A program made the position numbers and the translations under genes. The notes below the pieces were generated by a model that saw only the letters and a program-made list of their open reading frames with translations, did not search any database and had not been told where the DNA came from. From positions 1 to 64,000 of the forward strand of contig JAGTJM010000106.1 in NCBI GenBank assembly GCA_020747015.1: a DNA stretch of 64,000 nucleotides, in the 5' to 3' direction. The stretch is from Pyrenochaeta sp. MPI-SDFR-AT-0127. Taxonomy: Eukaryota > Ascomycota > Dothideomycetes > Pleosporales > Cucurbitariaceae. Positions 1-11,208 of this stretch are shown in pieces; position 1 is the stretch's first letter, and every line of letters begins with the position of its first letter.

Positions 1-420
1 CACTATAGTAAGGCTAGGTATAACTTACGCATATATAAGTAGGTAGTAGAAGAGGTTTCTAAATAAATTAGCTTATTAGAATTTCTAGTTACTATCCTTA
101 ATAGTGCTATACAGTTGTATAGGGTGTTAAAGTTTAATAGAGTCTTGGCACCGTAAGCTACTCGCCCGTAAGGTACGTTAAGCCTTATCGACTTTATTTT
201 AGTCTATCTAGAATAAGCCCAGTATAGCTATATAGGTTAACTACACTATGTAACGGTATAATACTATTAACTGGGCTAATATTCATAAAACCTAAGATTA
301 AGGATTGGTTATTTGGGGTTTCTCGTACGCTTAAAGGCTATAGTCGTTAATATGTACGACTATTAAAGATGGAGTTTGTCCCTTAGATTAGTGCAGTTGC
401 ATACCTATTATACCAGAGTA
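1..420. repeat. TA-rich degraded repeat, RIP-like
   Basis: The stretch is visibly rich in TA dinucleotides and stop codons and poor in CA and TG, with no open frame of note. This is how fungal transposon copies look after repeat-induced point mutation. The original element cannot be recognised. Composition was judged by eye, not computed. Confidence 0.45.
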
Positions 421-2167
421 GCTCCGAAATCACAAGAAATTGTGTACCGTCATGGGTGCCCATCTTGAGCTGCTGGAGAGCCAAGGCCTGGCCATCTACA
501 TTCACATGGGAGGCAGTGGAACGCTTCAATCTGTGCACCTGTTGGACGCTCACCACCTCTTCTTTGGAGCCAGGACCGCCGGGGCTTTGGAAAAACTGGA
601 ACACACAAAGATAGGGACAACCTGATTCACAAAACCCACAAGGCAACAACATCAGACCACCGCCGCAGCCTTCTACCAGCTACCACGCATCCTTCCGCAT
701 CGATTTGGTATCTGTAGATTCATCGTCGCGACTATGACAGAGAGAGAGCGCATAATCTCGCGAGCGAAATACGAAACATGGCACGTTGCGTAGAACTAGG
801 GTTTTCCAGCTGAACTGTGGCTGATCGAAAAGCAATTCTATTCAGCAGACACCAAGTTTCCTCGTACCGGATATCCGCGAGTGCGCTATAGTTGAGAATC
901 CTCACCCTCTGTGTTAGCTGATTAATACTCTAGCAAAAAAGATGCCATATGCGGGCTTGGAGTATCATAGGCTTAAGTCAGGATTCAAAGTAATGATGGG
1001 TTTATTGGTGAACTGGTGTGAGAGATAGCATGTGAAAAAGAGAGCTGCAACTCTGAGTCAGGATGTATATTAGCTCTCGCCTAACTTAGATATAGAACTA
1101 GGGTACTTTGGCCAAGTTTTGGACCAACACAAGGCCATAAACTGAATGGTGGCTGGAGGCTATGCTCAAATAGTCCCGGGAACTACCGCACTGGCGCTTG
1201 CCCGGGCTCGTGGTTGGACCCCCAAAACGAGATCGCCTATCTGAGTTGTCTCTGGATCTCGTATATTGCGAGCGAGTGCCGGATCGACGATGTGTAGTCA
1301 CCCACTGGTCGCACCGCGCTCGTCGCCAGTTGACTGGTCATTTTTCGTAGCGGTCCATTCAGTCTGCGAAAGTGCTGGCGCAACCTTCGTGGCCTCGCCT
1401 GCTTTGCTTCTTCGGGATGAGTGAAAGAAAAATGAGGCACTATTTCGAACTGTGTGCCGCCTTCGTTCGGCCGTTACCGGATGACACCTGTACTTATCAT
1501 GTTGACAAGTTTTTCCTCTGCGGGCTCGACACGCCTGATGCCAATGACCGAGCGTGGTTGAACATCGGGGATAAGCGGCTCAACCAGCACTTAGAAGTCG
1601 AATACCTTTTCGCATTTAGATCTGGATATATGACGATGAGAGCTTTTGTGGATTTAGCGGTTTCTGGTGCTGATTTGACAAGGGAATGCATTGCTGGCTT
1701 AAGCAAAGCAAAGCTACCTTTCTTGATTGCTGTGATGGTCGAGAAAGTCCAGCCTTGTGTTGGCCAGCTGGCATGGGCGGTATTACATTAAGTAGGTCCT
1801 CCAATATGCCCTGGATGGACAATCGCAATATGGAGCCTAGAGATAACGGTTGCGTTGTTGCGGAACATCTCAGCTATGCATTTGCTTTCATCGTATCCAT
1901 GCGGAGGCCACGGGGCTGAGCAGACCCGCACGCTCCTGGAGGCGTCGGCCCGTCCGCTATTGGCCAAGGTTCTGTTCAAAATTACGATTCTTCTTTAATT
2001 ATTTGATGCTTGAGGCCTAGACTTCGCAACATCAGCCACGAAATTAGCCACCAGCAACTCTACCTCCGTGTACAACTGGCTTGGCAAGCCACCATTAAGC
2101 TGAGAAAAATCCTAAACATATATTCCTTACCTTTTCCACGGTCTTGCATTTGGACCCATCGGGCGCT
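421..2167. other. No gene supported
   Basis: Composition is more balanced than in the first 420 bases. Short open frames exist, for example about 440-625 (+) and about 1417-1791 (+), but none shows a recognisable motif, signal peptide or a convincing continuation through splice sites. They may be remnants of decayed genes. Confidence 0.4.
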
Positions 2168-2875
2168 ATGCAAGGACGCTTTCTCCTAGTTCTGCTTTTA
2201 TTATACTCAACCGCTTTAGTAAGCATAGTTCTTGCCCAAGAGAGAATTTCCCTAGATAAAGATGGAGAATTTAAAAAACAGCGAGATTGTATTCGAGGAT
2301 GTCTTCTAGAGGGCTGGGACATGTATGACCTAGACGGCTTCTTAGGATGCAGAGACAGCTGGTACAACGAATGTTTTTGTCGAGCAGATCGAGCCTCCGA
2401 AGCGGATCGCTTTCTTTCGACCTGTATCAAGTCAGGATGCGGTGCCTCCGCCACAGTTGACCTCAGCATCGCACAATCAGTCTATCATCAATACTGCTCC
2501 ACAGCGATGGGCCTCGAACCCTCCAATGTTGCTGCGTCCACAACAGCATCTCAATCTTTAATCCGCACTACTGGCAAGTCATTCATCCTAATGTATACAC
2601 TTTTGGCATTTGGAATGGCTAATAGGTCGGCAGTTATAGATTCGAGCAGTATCCCATCAACGCTTCTGATGGCACCTAAATCTAGCGTCGACTTGGATGC
2701 TACTTCAACCACACGAGGACCAACTTCAACACAGACAAGTAATAATGATGGAGGATCAGGGAGAGAAGGGTATAGTCGTTCAGATAAGATCGCTCTCGGG
2801 GTAGGAATTGGGATAGGACTGCCTGCAGCGCTCGCTAGTATAGTGGTATGTGTTATGCAGTGTAGTAAGCGATAA
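2168..2875 (+). CDS. Cysteine-rich single-pass membrane protein (secreted ectodomain, S/T stalk, TM)
   Basis: The protein is about 235 aa from the first true ATG. It starts with a clear signal peptide (a leucine-rich core ending near residue 24 at ALVSIVLAQ). A cysteine-rich domain of about 85 residues follows, including CIRGC, LGC and CFC motifs. A Ser/Thr-rich stalk and one membrane helix near the C-terminus (IALGVGIGIGLPAALASIVV) come next, with a very short cytoplasmic tail. The layout resembles fungal CFEM-like or WSC-like surface proteins, but I cannot assign it to a named family. A 48-nt in-frame segment in the stalk (about 2579-2626), hydrophobic when translated, may be an unspliced intron. 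A paralogue with the same layout is at 45064-45867. Function unknown; a cell-surface role is inferred. Confidence 0.7.
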   Translation: MQGRFLLVLLLLYSTALVSIVLAQERISLDKDGEFKKQRDCIRGCLLEGWDMYDLDGFLGCRDSWYNECFCRADRASEADRFLSTCIKSGCGASATVDLSIAQSVYHQYCSTAMGLEPSNVAASTTASQSLIRTTGKSFILMYTLLAFGMANRSAVIDSSSIPSTLLMAPKSSVDLDATSTTRGPTSTQTSNNDGGSGREGYSRSDKIALGVGIGIGLPAALASIVVCVMQCSKR

Positions 2876-4180
2876 GCTAAGGTGTCCAATGATAGCTGGA
2901 ATTCAATAGGCAGATAATTCAGCACTACAAATGTTAACGTGTTTTATGGACTTGCTAATGAACCCCACTAAAGTTCTGCATGCTATTAACCTCTATTTAC
3001 GATGTCTTAATAACATGACATTAAAACTAGACTTACCTTCTTAAAGATCAACGCTACCCTTATTTACTCGAAAGAGTTTAATACCTTTTAACCTTACCTA
3101 TCTACATAATACACTAGAGCAATTAAGACGAGAGGATATATTACAGATGAGATCTATTACGAATGTAGTGCTGCAAATAGCCATAAAAGGTAAAACGGGG
3201 ACCACGCTATACTATTAGTAAGAGGCGTTGAAGCTAAGAAGTTGCAACTCTATGCATATCCTAATGCATCCGTCAAAGCCGATTGCTTCCTTGCAAGCAA
3301 GGTTGGACAGTTCGCCCGAGGGCATACCTGCACTCTACGTGGTTCTTTAATGTCTCCCATTAAGGTGTTCTTGTCGGACGCTACTTTGCCTTCAATCACA
3401 TAAAGTTCTCCACTCCTAGCTCTTTAGCGCTGTTGGCTCGCAGGAAGAGATCGCATGCTGTCTGGGTCGCTGTGGTGACTATATCCCGGCTGAGAGCGTC
3501 ACCGCAGAAGTAACTGAATCATATTTGATAGGCATATAGCAAGCTGAACATCTGATTCACTTGAACAGGTTTGAGCAGTGTTACGTGGAGTATTGTACGT
3601 TGAGATGAGATAAGTGCTCAACCTTGATTGGGTTGCGATGCTCGCTTGTGGGGTATACAAAGAAAAAGTCCGATACTCTTTAAATCATTCAAAAGCTTGT
3701 TCCTGCAATCAACTTGAGCAGACAAGGATGTGGCCAGAGCATGTCGGTCTCGTGATCGCATCATGATAGGGCTTAGCGTCTCAGTCGTTGAACGTGCTTC
3801 GGGGAACGTCACAGACTACCGCAGCGCGTCTTCCACTCTCAATCTCGTCTTGTCTAATTGCTAAGAGAGCCAGTTGTCTCTACATTATACTCTAGTAGAA
3901 AAGACAGGTCAGCGGCACCGTTCATGGTAGTCTCAAGATAGGATTTGGCTCCCTCAATAAAATACCCATCTGTCGGAGGCTTACAGGCCCAACCCTATTT
4001 CTTATAAACTTTTTGCTCTTGGTAAGTAGTATACTCTTTATAAGTCTTCTCCGTTCTTTCAACACTAATGTTGGATTATATGTTTACCTCAATATGTGAC
4101 TCACCTCCCCTATAATACCTTTATGACCGTGAATTGCGGTGGGGTGGCACGCTGACTGGCGTGACCCACTTGGTGGCGAA
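2876..4180. other. Intergenic, partly AT-rich
   Basis: No gene is supported. About 2985-3130 is TA-rich and RIP-like. A perfect 14-bp palindrome (CCTTGCAAGCAAGG) lies near 3289-3302, too small to interpret. Confidence 0.4.
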
Positions 4181-5591
4181 TCACGTAACTAGCACTGGGT
4201 TCATTGTCGGTCCTGGAAAAGGACTGCAGGTGCTGATAGTCCTAAGGTATGGGGGGTTGGTCATAACGTCGATTTTGCGGGTGCGGCGAACCTCAAGAGC
4301 TTTGTCGCCAAGGTATCGTTTGGAGCGGAAGCTAGAAGGTCGGCGGACGTGAGTTTACCATTATGGGACAACGCGCGCATGCTACATAGGGAAAGATATA
4401 AAGCCACTTACCTCCAGCTGATGTTAGCCTGGACAATGTTCTGGATGCCTTCGACGTAGCGGCGGACCTGGACGTCGACCTCGGTGCCCCAACTAGGGAG
4501 ACGGTCGATGGCCTGGTCCCATTGGATGTAGCGTTGCTCGAGCAACGCGCCTAGCGTGTCAAAGGCCTCTTGGGCCGACTGGCCGGCCAAGCGGCAGGCT
4601 GCGGTCATGTTGAAGGGGCAGTCTTCGCTCTGTGAACGATAATGGTCAAGGCTGAGTCTATCGACTAGTGTTGGCATCGTTGGTACAGGCTTACCTCTTC
4701 TTTGCAGTATGAGAGGATGTCGTTGGAGCTGTTGTGTAGAACGATCAGTATTTAGAATCAGATGACGTGGAGGACAGGCGAAGCGGCGTACAGGATGACA
4801 AAGTCGGCACCGAGGCGCTCCAATGCCTGGATAACGGGGTGCTCAAAGACCTCGTCCGGAAGTTGAATTCCATGGGCATACTCAACGAGGTGGTAAAGTG
4901 GTGCGACACCGACGGACAGTTGCCGTGTTTGAAGCATTTCTTGCAGAGAGGGGATGTGGTTGGTCGTGAAATGCTCGACGTGCTCCGCCACACCAGACGT
5001 GTAGTTCTGCATGGCACAAGCGAATCGCCTCTGGGTGCCAATTGATGAGCCTTCTTGGAGCCTCCTGTAGATATCATCGTGTGCCTTGACGACAGGAAGC
5101 TTCGAGCTGACAAATTCATTGCCCAACATGTTGGCCATGAGGCTGTCGAGAACATGCTGAGATGTGGGAAGGTCTGTCCTCAAATCGCCGGAGTCGAACA
5201 CTGCAATTGTAAGGAGTTCAGTAACAAGTTGAAGCTGAGACGGTGTAGTGAGAACATACTATCGTCAAAAGGAAAGACCCAGTTTCCCCAGTCGCACACA
5301 GTCTTCAACCTGTCCGCGGGGGCCTCTGGTGCCGCGATGGAGATAAACCACGAGAAGTCGCAGGCGTTAACCTTCTTGCGCATATTGGGCGCGAAGCCAC
5401 AGATTCTGTTGGGTGCTGTTAGAGCGATGGCTTGCCCTTTGCCCCAAGATATCTCGCAAGAGGATTTCTTACTGTGCAAGCCATTCTTCTGATTCGATCT
5501 TTGCCGCTTGATATCCCTGGTTTGCCTTGGGTTCCTGAACCAGAAAGCATCTGAACATGTCAGGAAGGATGACAACGGTTCTGTCTTCCAT
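4181..5591 (-). CDS. Class I terpene synthase (sesquiterpene-type cyclase)
   Basis: Six exons give a 358-aa protein with every junction in frame: 5591-5473, 5405-5260, 5200-4792, 4728-4695, 4629-4412 and 4331-4181. Family marks are clear. An aspartate-rich motif (FPFDDMFDSGD) is split by intron 2 near residue 88. The NSE-type metal site NDILSYCKE is near residue 227, in a 34-nt exon. A late RY pair (FRSKRY) is near residue 312. These bind Mg2+ and diphosphate, so the enzyme should ionise and cyclise a prenyl diphosphate, probably farnesyl-PP. Length fits fungal pentalenene/aristolochene-type synthases. The product cannot be predicted. The gene is divergent from an MpaB-like oxygenase 1.3 kb away, suggesting a small biosynthetic locus. 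A GAAG tract lies about 90 bp upstream of the start. Confidence 0.9.
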
Positions 5592-5680
5592 GTCTGCGGG
5601 TGCAATGTAATATGAGCCAGATATAATAGCGCTGGACGAAGAAGAAGTTATGCAGCAATAGTATGAAGCAAGAAAGAGTG

Positions 5681-5707
5681 GAAGGAAGGAAGGAAGGAAG
5701 GAAGGAG
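5681..5707. repeat. GAAG/GGAA microsatellite
   Basis: About six perfect tetranucleotide units lie in the 5' region of the terpene synthase. On the coding strand this is a CT-rich tract, a common element of fungal promoters, so it may be promoter architecture rather than an inert repeat. Confidence 0.8.
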
Positions 5708-6896
5708 GGACGAAGCATATAAAGAGATGGAAGTGAGTGGCAAGAAATCAAGCGGCCCCAGAGGCTAATAGTCAACTTGGTAGGACTAATTCCAGGCTGA
5801 AGGGGCTAACTGCATCGGTAATTTTGTGTTTTTTTGTTTGCTAACTTGTAGTGAGATGAGAGTCCGAACTAAGTCACCGTATTTTGAAGGTATGGAATAG
5901 TACTGCATAATGTCAGAAACGTATAAAAGCTAGGCCCAAACAAAAATTAGTTTTACCTAAACTAAATAGCAAATCTTGGGCATACACAAGTGGATATTAG
6001 TAGTATGTACAAGATTCGTAGGAGCCCCCGAATGGATCTTGGAAGATTCTCGAGTGGCCTGGCTAGCCGAATTCAACCCATGTTAGTAAACGTTCCTAAC
6101 TTAAAGGAGCCAAAAAGTAATAAATTAGAGCTGATATAAGATCGAAGCTAACAGGGGTAAAAGCGGTGTGTATGATCCTGAGGCTAGATCCGAATAGGAG
6201 TTTTTTGTGGCTAAGATATAATAATTAACTACGCGCATGGACGAAGGATCTAGCGTTCGACCCTAGACAGGGAAGAGGGGCAAGGCAGATCCCTAGATAC
6301 GAGAACTAACCTAGATGCGTAAATAGAAAATGCTGCCCGCCTGAAACTAGTGAACAACTTTGATAACTTAACTCTTCTTTCATGGCCCAAGGGTGGGTAT
6401 TACCTCGCATGATGAATCTTAGTCGTAGGAGGAAATCTTTTTGACGTTTCGGGGCTATGCTTAGATCATTCATAAATTGTGATATACATATCTGCGCAGC
6501 GTACAGATAGTTGTAACACTGCAGCTCTTGGTAGTTCCTACGGACAACACCGTAGCGCTTATTATCTCATAAGGCTCATTTCCCCGTTGTCAATCTCTCT
6601 TTGACCTCCAACTCCTTCTCTTCGCATATTAGCGCTCCTTTTATTCAGCCAGATCGAGTGATGAATCGGAATATATACTAGAAACAAGGGATCCCATTTT
6701 ATTGTCTTCATCTTTACATCTCTGTCGTCACATCTGCATCGTGGAGATCCAGCTTATCGGACTAGAGAGCTTAGCCACCTGCCTCGCACACATCTCTATG
6801 CTTAATTGCTCTTTGTCTCTCGAGCTAGCTATATCACAGGGAGAGATCAAGCCCACGGAGGTACATAATTCCCCGCCTCGTTCCTCCGCAATAGCC
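5708..6896. other. Divergent intergenic region with AT-rich core
   Basis: This is the shared upstream region of the terpene synthase and the MpaB-like gene. About 5930-6340 is AT-rich and broken by stops, like a RIP-decayed insertion. The part next to the oxygenase (6590-6890) is CT-rich, as expected for a 5' UTR or promoter. Upstream in-frame ATGs exist (for example near 6800), so the oxygenase start is not fully certain. Confidence 0.5.
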
Positions 6897-8309
6897 ATGG
6901 GCGGCTTCAAAGGCTCCGATCCCGGACGAGCCGACCTCCGCACTGTCGGTAACTATTCTTTTCGCTGGACCAAAGACCACGTTCCCAAGGAAATGACAGA
7001 TCCTCTCCGATTCGAGCACGATGAGCTCGGCGCCGCTACTGTGAACAAGATCCAGGAGATCCACCAGCGTGAGCAAGAGGCCCGCAAGCAACAGGGAGAG
7101 CAGCCGGCCAAATTAGATATGTACGCGACTCTGAAGGCCAACCAGGAACATGACGAGACGCTCAGCAAATTCTGGACCCAGGTCAACACAGTGCCCGACT
7201 GGGTCGACTGGGTGCAGCTCGAGCGTGGACAGCGCTTCTTCTACCGCTACGCGTTGGGCAACATCATTGGCTTTGCGCTTCAGGGGTTTGTTGGAGAAAA
7301 CTCCGCGTCTAAAAGCGTCGTGGAGGTGCTACTACGTACCGGCGGCTTCAGCACGCGGTCGTTACGTCGGCGATTATTGGAGACGTTCCAGCTCGTGCTT
7401 GAGGTGACGCACTCGTTGGCCTTCATCAAACCAGGTGGCAAGGGCCATGAAACGACGGTCCGCGTGCGGCTGCTGCACTCGATGGTGCAACAGCGCATGC
7501 TGCGGGTAGCTGAGGCTAAAGGCTCCTCTTACTTCGACACCACCGTCCACGGCGTGCCTTTAAACACGCTTGACTCGGTCCATGCCATCACCACCTTCAG
7601 CTGCAATCACGCGTGGCAGCAGCTGCCGCATATGGGCGTCCGTCCGGCCCAGGGTGAGATCGATGACTACATCGCGCTCTGGAGGTATATCGCGCACGTC
7701 ATAGGCACTCCGCCCGACTTCTTTGCAACGACGCTTCGGGCTAAGGCCATCATGGAGTCGCTCAGCTATAACGAGCGGCTCGTGACGCCTTCGTCGCTCG
7801 TCGTTGGGCACAACTTCGTTGAGGCCCTCAAGGACCTGCCACCTATCAACATCTCGGGCGGCTTCATCCAGGCTGGCAGCCGCTGGCTCAACGGCGACGA
7901 GATCTGCGACCAGCTCGGCATCGGCAAGCCAGGCTGGTACCCGTACGCCTGTTTTAAGGGCCATTGCTGGCTTGTCGTTGCCCTCGCGACGGCACAGCGC
8001 TGGCTCCCATCCTTCGAAGCGTGGTCCATCGACCTTTACCGCGACACCCTGCACAGCGCTATCATTCACTCCAAATACGGCCTCCAGGGTGGCTCGCTGC
8101 TCGACTTCAAGTACATTCCCGACGGCCGCATCACGGGCCGTGAGAAGAATGATCGCCCGGGCGGCGACCGCATGTGGTTCTACCAACGTCCACTCGAGCT
8201 GCTGTACTTTGTTGTCTTTTGCATCGGATGCTTCTCCATCCTGGGCATTACTGTCATCGCTGCAAAGCTTGTGTTGGCTCTGGTTTTCAACGGAATGTTC
8301 CGCACATGA
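6897..8309 (+). CDS. MpaB/rubber-oxygenase-type (DUF2236) membrane oxygenase
   Basis: A single-exon protein of 470 aa from an ATG in a strong context (GCCATGG). The middle of the protein matches my recognition of the ER-bound oxygenase mpaB / rubber oxygenase catalytic domain: a helical region around WVQLERGQRFFYRY, then TGGFSTRSLRRRLLET, and a His-containing stretch (HAITTFSCNHAWQQLPHMG). The C-terminus has one strong membrane helix (near residues 440-465). In mycophenolic acid biosynthesis MpaB oxidatively cleaves a farnesyl side chain, and related latex-clearing proteins cleave polyisoprene, so a role on an isoprenoid substrate is reasonable here. The terpene synthase next door supports this. 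Substrate unknown. Codon usage is GC-rich and clean, unlike the decayed DNA around it. Confidence 0.82.
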   Translation: MGGFKGSDPGRADLRTVGNYSFRWTKDHVPKEMTDPLRFEHDELGAATVNKIQEIHQREQEARKQQGEQPAKLDMYATLKANQEHDETLSKFWTQVNTVPDWVDWVQLERGQRFFYRYALGNIIGFALQGFVGENSASKSVVEVLLRTGGFSTRSLRRRLLETFQLVLEVTHSLAFIKPGGKGHETTVRVRLLHSMVQQRMLRVAEAKGSSYFDTTVHGVPLNTLDSVHAITTFSCNHAWQQLPHMGVRPAQGEIDDYIALWRYIAHVIGTPPDFFATTLRAKAIMESLSYNERLVTPSSLVVGHNFVEALKDLPPINISGGFIQAGSRWLNGDEICDQLGIGKPGWYPYACFKGHCWLVVALATAQRWLPSFEAWSIDLYRDTLHSAIIHSKYGLQGGSLLDFKYIPDGRITGREKNDRPGGDRMWFYQRPLELLYFVVFCIGCFSILGITVIAAKLVLALVFNGMFRT

Positions 8310-11208
8310 CTATGCGACTATTACCATTGTAATGGTTTAGTTTCACTAATGTACTTTATATGAGCTATTAACGTGCTCTGGTATATATGGGAATTCCGCT
8401 TGCTTGCCGGAAGCGAGATAACTCTGGCCCGTATGTAGAGAATCAGACCGTGATATTGAGTTCTCGATATTACCATTCGCACCCTATATCGGCGTTATTG
8501 CTTAATGAGACTAGAAAATGCCAGGTGCTGTGCGCTTCGACCACCAAGCTTTCGCTGCGTATGCTCGACAGATGCATTCTTCCTTCCATTCCGTTCATGG
8601 ACATTTCCAAGGATGACAATTCACTTCAAATATCTGAAAGAAGACTTCTGATTGAAAACATACCGATCCGAAGTACCAAAATTTCAATTATAGTTGAATC
8701 ATAGCCTATTGAATGTATTACAGGCTAGGAGTTCTGTCATTCGAATCAGAGAACAAGGATTTCTAAATACGCGGTGACTAGATACAAATCTTAATGTTTA
8801 CAACCTGCTTAAGTCGTCTGGAGCTATGCTGAATTTAGTCCATTGTTGGCCATACGTCCTGTATGTGCCAGGGTATATGCTGCTGCAGGAACTTGTCGTA
8901 TGTTAGAAGTCCAATATGACTGCACCGCGAAAAGGGAGCCTTGGGAAAGACCATTATTCAAGTGAGACAACATGTTGCTGCAGAGTTAAATTTTGAATTT
9001 AGTACTATACGGCGAGTGAAGGGTATTCACAGAATAACTCCCGGATGTGTTGGTAGGGACGTATGTCTTCGCAGTGCCTGGCTATAAGTTATGATTTGTT
9101 CGTTAAACCAGACTAGCCCCTATAGAGCCAACGTCTTTTGGCGAATAGGGACCAGAGTGGATGTCGCTATCGGATCTCTTTCGCACATTGCTCCTCAGCC
9201 CTAGCAGTAATCTCTATATGCGCTCTGGCTACTTGATCGTCATTTAGTACTTCTAGAAACCTCGTGTACTTATAGAGTGCCTACGGTAGCCTCCTCTAAT
9301 GGATATATGCGTCATCGCCCTATCTAATAGCGTATAAAGGTAGGCGCACCTAGTATATTTACCTAGGTATAGATAGGGTTAATAGAAAGCTCGCGTGATA
9401 TTACTATATATAAGAGGTATATTAAGAGTCAGTTTTACAAAAGTGCATTTCGTTTGATAATAACGGTCCGAAACCACTAGTGGTATCAAGGCTCCTGTTA
9501 CGACTAATAGATGTTATGTCAGTGGACTTAGACAACTTCGAGTCAGCTGATGAGATGATTATGACAAACTTTGATATGTTAAGTCTCGACGAACGTCCGT
9601 ATCATCTCAACGCATCATCTCAACGGTCAAAGCTCCGGAAGCTACAGAAGACGCGCACCTTCAGGCGTTTCCCAACAAATAGTATATCGGCCATCTGATG
9701 CTCCCTTAGATGAGCGTGGCTAGGTCTTTCAACAGCGGATGCTCGCTCTGCGTACTATTCATTTTACCAAAAATCTGGGGTTTCGGGAATGTCATTCTCT
9801 TGAGCCATCGGAGATTTTACCTCAAGGCCTTCCGAGTGAGCCGCTAAAGCTCGATAAAGGCGTTGAAATTTCAAAATCGACCAGAGGTCAGGTGGGATTG
9901 CGGTGGAGCATCATCACCCGGCATTGCAATGGCCTAAGTTGAAAAATTCTGTACGTTGAGGACAAGGCCGTGACCCAGCAGTGAGACTAACCCGAGAGTT
10001 GGGAGCACAAACCAAGAATCCTTGCGTCGTCGCTCCGGTATGGGCTGCAAAGCCATTGCGACAATGGAAGAGGTTACGTCCCATGAAAGGCTTCTTGGCG
10101 ACGTACGTCTCCCGGATCCATGCCTCAGATGGTAAAGATAAGGCGGACGAGGGTGCAAATGCTTTCCTAAGGCTCCATCGTGCGCTCCCACGAAACTGCG
10201 ATGAGGAACAACTTACTTGAAGATATGAAGAGAGCAACCGCCGATCCGGTTCACGCTACATCCCTGTGTGACTCGAGATCAAATCTGGAAAAAGCTCTGT
10301 GTAAGAGAAGATTTTATTTAATTGTTTACCGCTATTGCTATTCTTCAGACCCCTCGTCCATACTAATAATATCTTAATCTTACGTCATTCCCCCAACATG
10401 CTATGTCCAACACAACCATTTTTCTCTTCGCTTTTGAAATCTAACTAGGTCATGATAGGGCTACGTTTAGCGCCTCGGTGCCGCTTACGTTCAAGCTCCC
10501 AGTGGCTACTACGCGCACCTCAACCGCTTTCTTTATCCATCTATAAAGTTTAACGCCTCTCACACATGCTAGGAACCTCTTGAATTCTTTGTATAGAAGA
10601 AACATTGTGCAGCATGCGTAGTACACGATATGTCACTGCGGTAATACCGGAATTTTTCAAGCATAGTCTCCAGCCACGGCAGATGGTCCAAGATGCCAAC
10701 GATGCTTTCAGGTCGATATAATCACTTATGTCCCTATGCTAAGTCTTCTCCAAAGTATGAGTGCTAGTATTTTGGATTACTGATGCCCCCACTCTTAGTC
10801 CTTTGTTAAGTCACGGCTTCCCCGCATCACGAGCTGTCGAAATGTTGGGAACAATGAGGGGACACACCGTTTGCATGCTCTTTGTCAGCCCTCTCGGACG
10901 CTAGCAAGGATGCACGTAATGCTTCACCTGAAAGCATCGTGATGCACAATCGCACAGTTCGATGCAATATTGGCGCTATCATGCCCCAGCTCAGTCTAGA
11001 ACTGAAACGGTGAGACCCATAATACCTGGTTTCTCGAAGATATAACCCTTCTATCTGCTGCTATTACCATATTACGGGATAGTATCCCTCTGTTATTCGT
11101 AAGCCATTTTTTATAATTCGATCTAGTAATCTCTCTCTATATAGATCTCGCGATACTCTTTAGCTTTCACTTAATTCTTGGTAGTGATCTTATTATCAAG
11201 GCTTCAAG
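8310..11208. other. Gene-poor region with RIP-like segment
   Basis: Nearly 2.9 kb without a supportable gene. Short open frames (for example 8387-8704 + and 9981-10220 +) have no recognised motifs. About 9230-9440 is TA-rich and RIP-like. A short stretch near 10451-10500 resembles one near 3760-3810, suggesting remnants of one dispersed repeat. Confidence 0.4.
11138..11144 (+). promoter_or_regulatory. Possible TATA box of aquaporin gene
   Basis: TATATAG occurs about 70 bp upstream of the aquaporin ATG, after a CT run. Position and sequence fit a TATA element, but no transcription start is known. Confidence 0.3.

Noticed and set aside
7560..8186. A 208-codon minus-strand frame opposite the MpaB-like gene
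   Set aside because: It is a shadow of the GC-rich oxygenase gene; no family marks.
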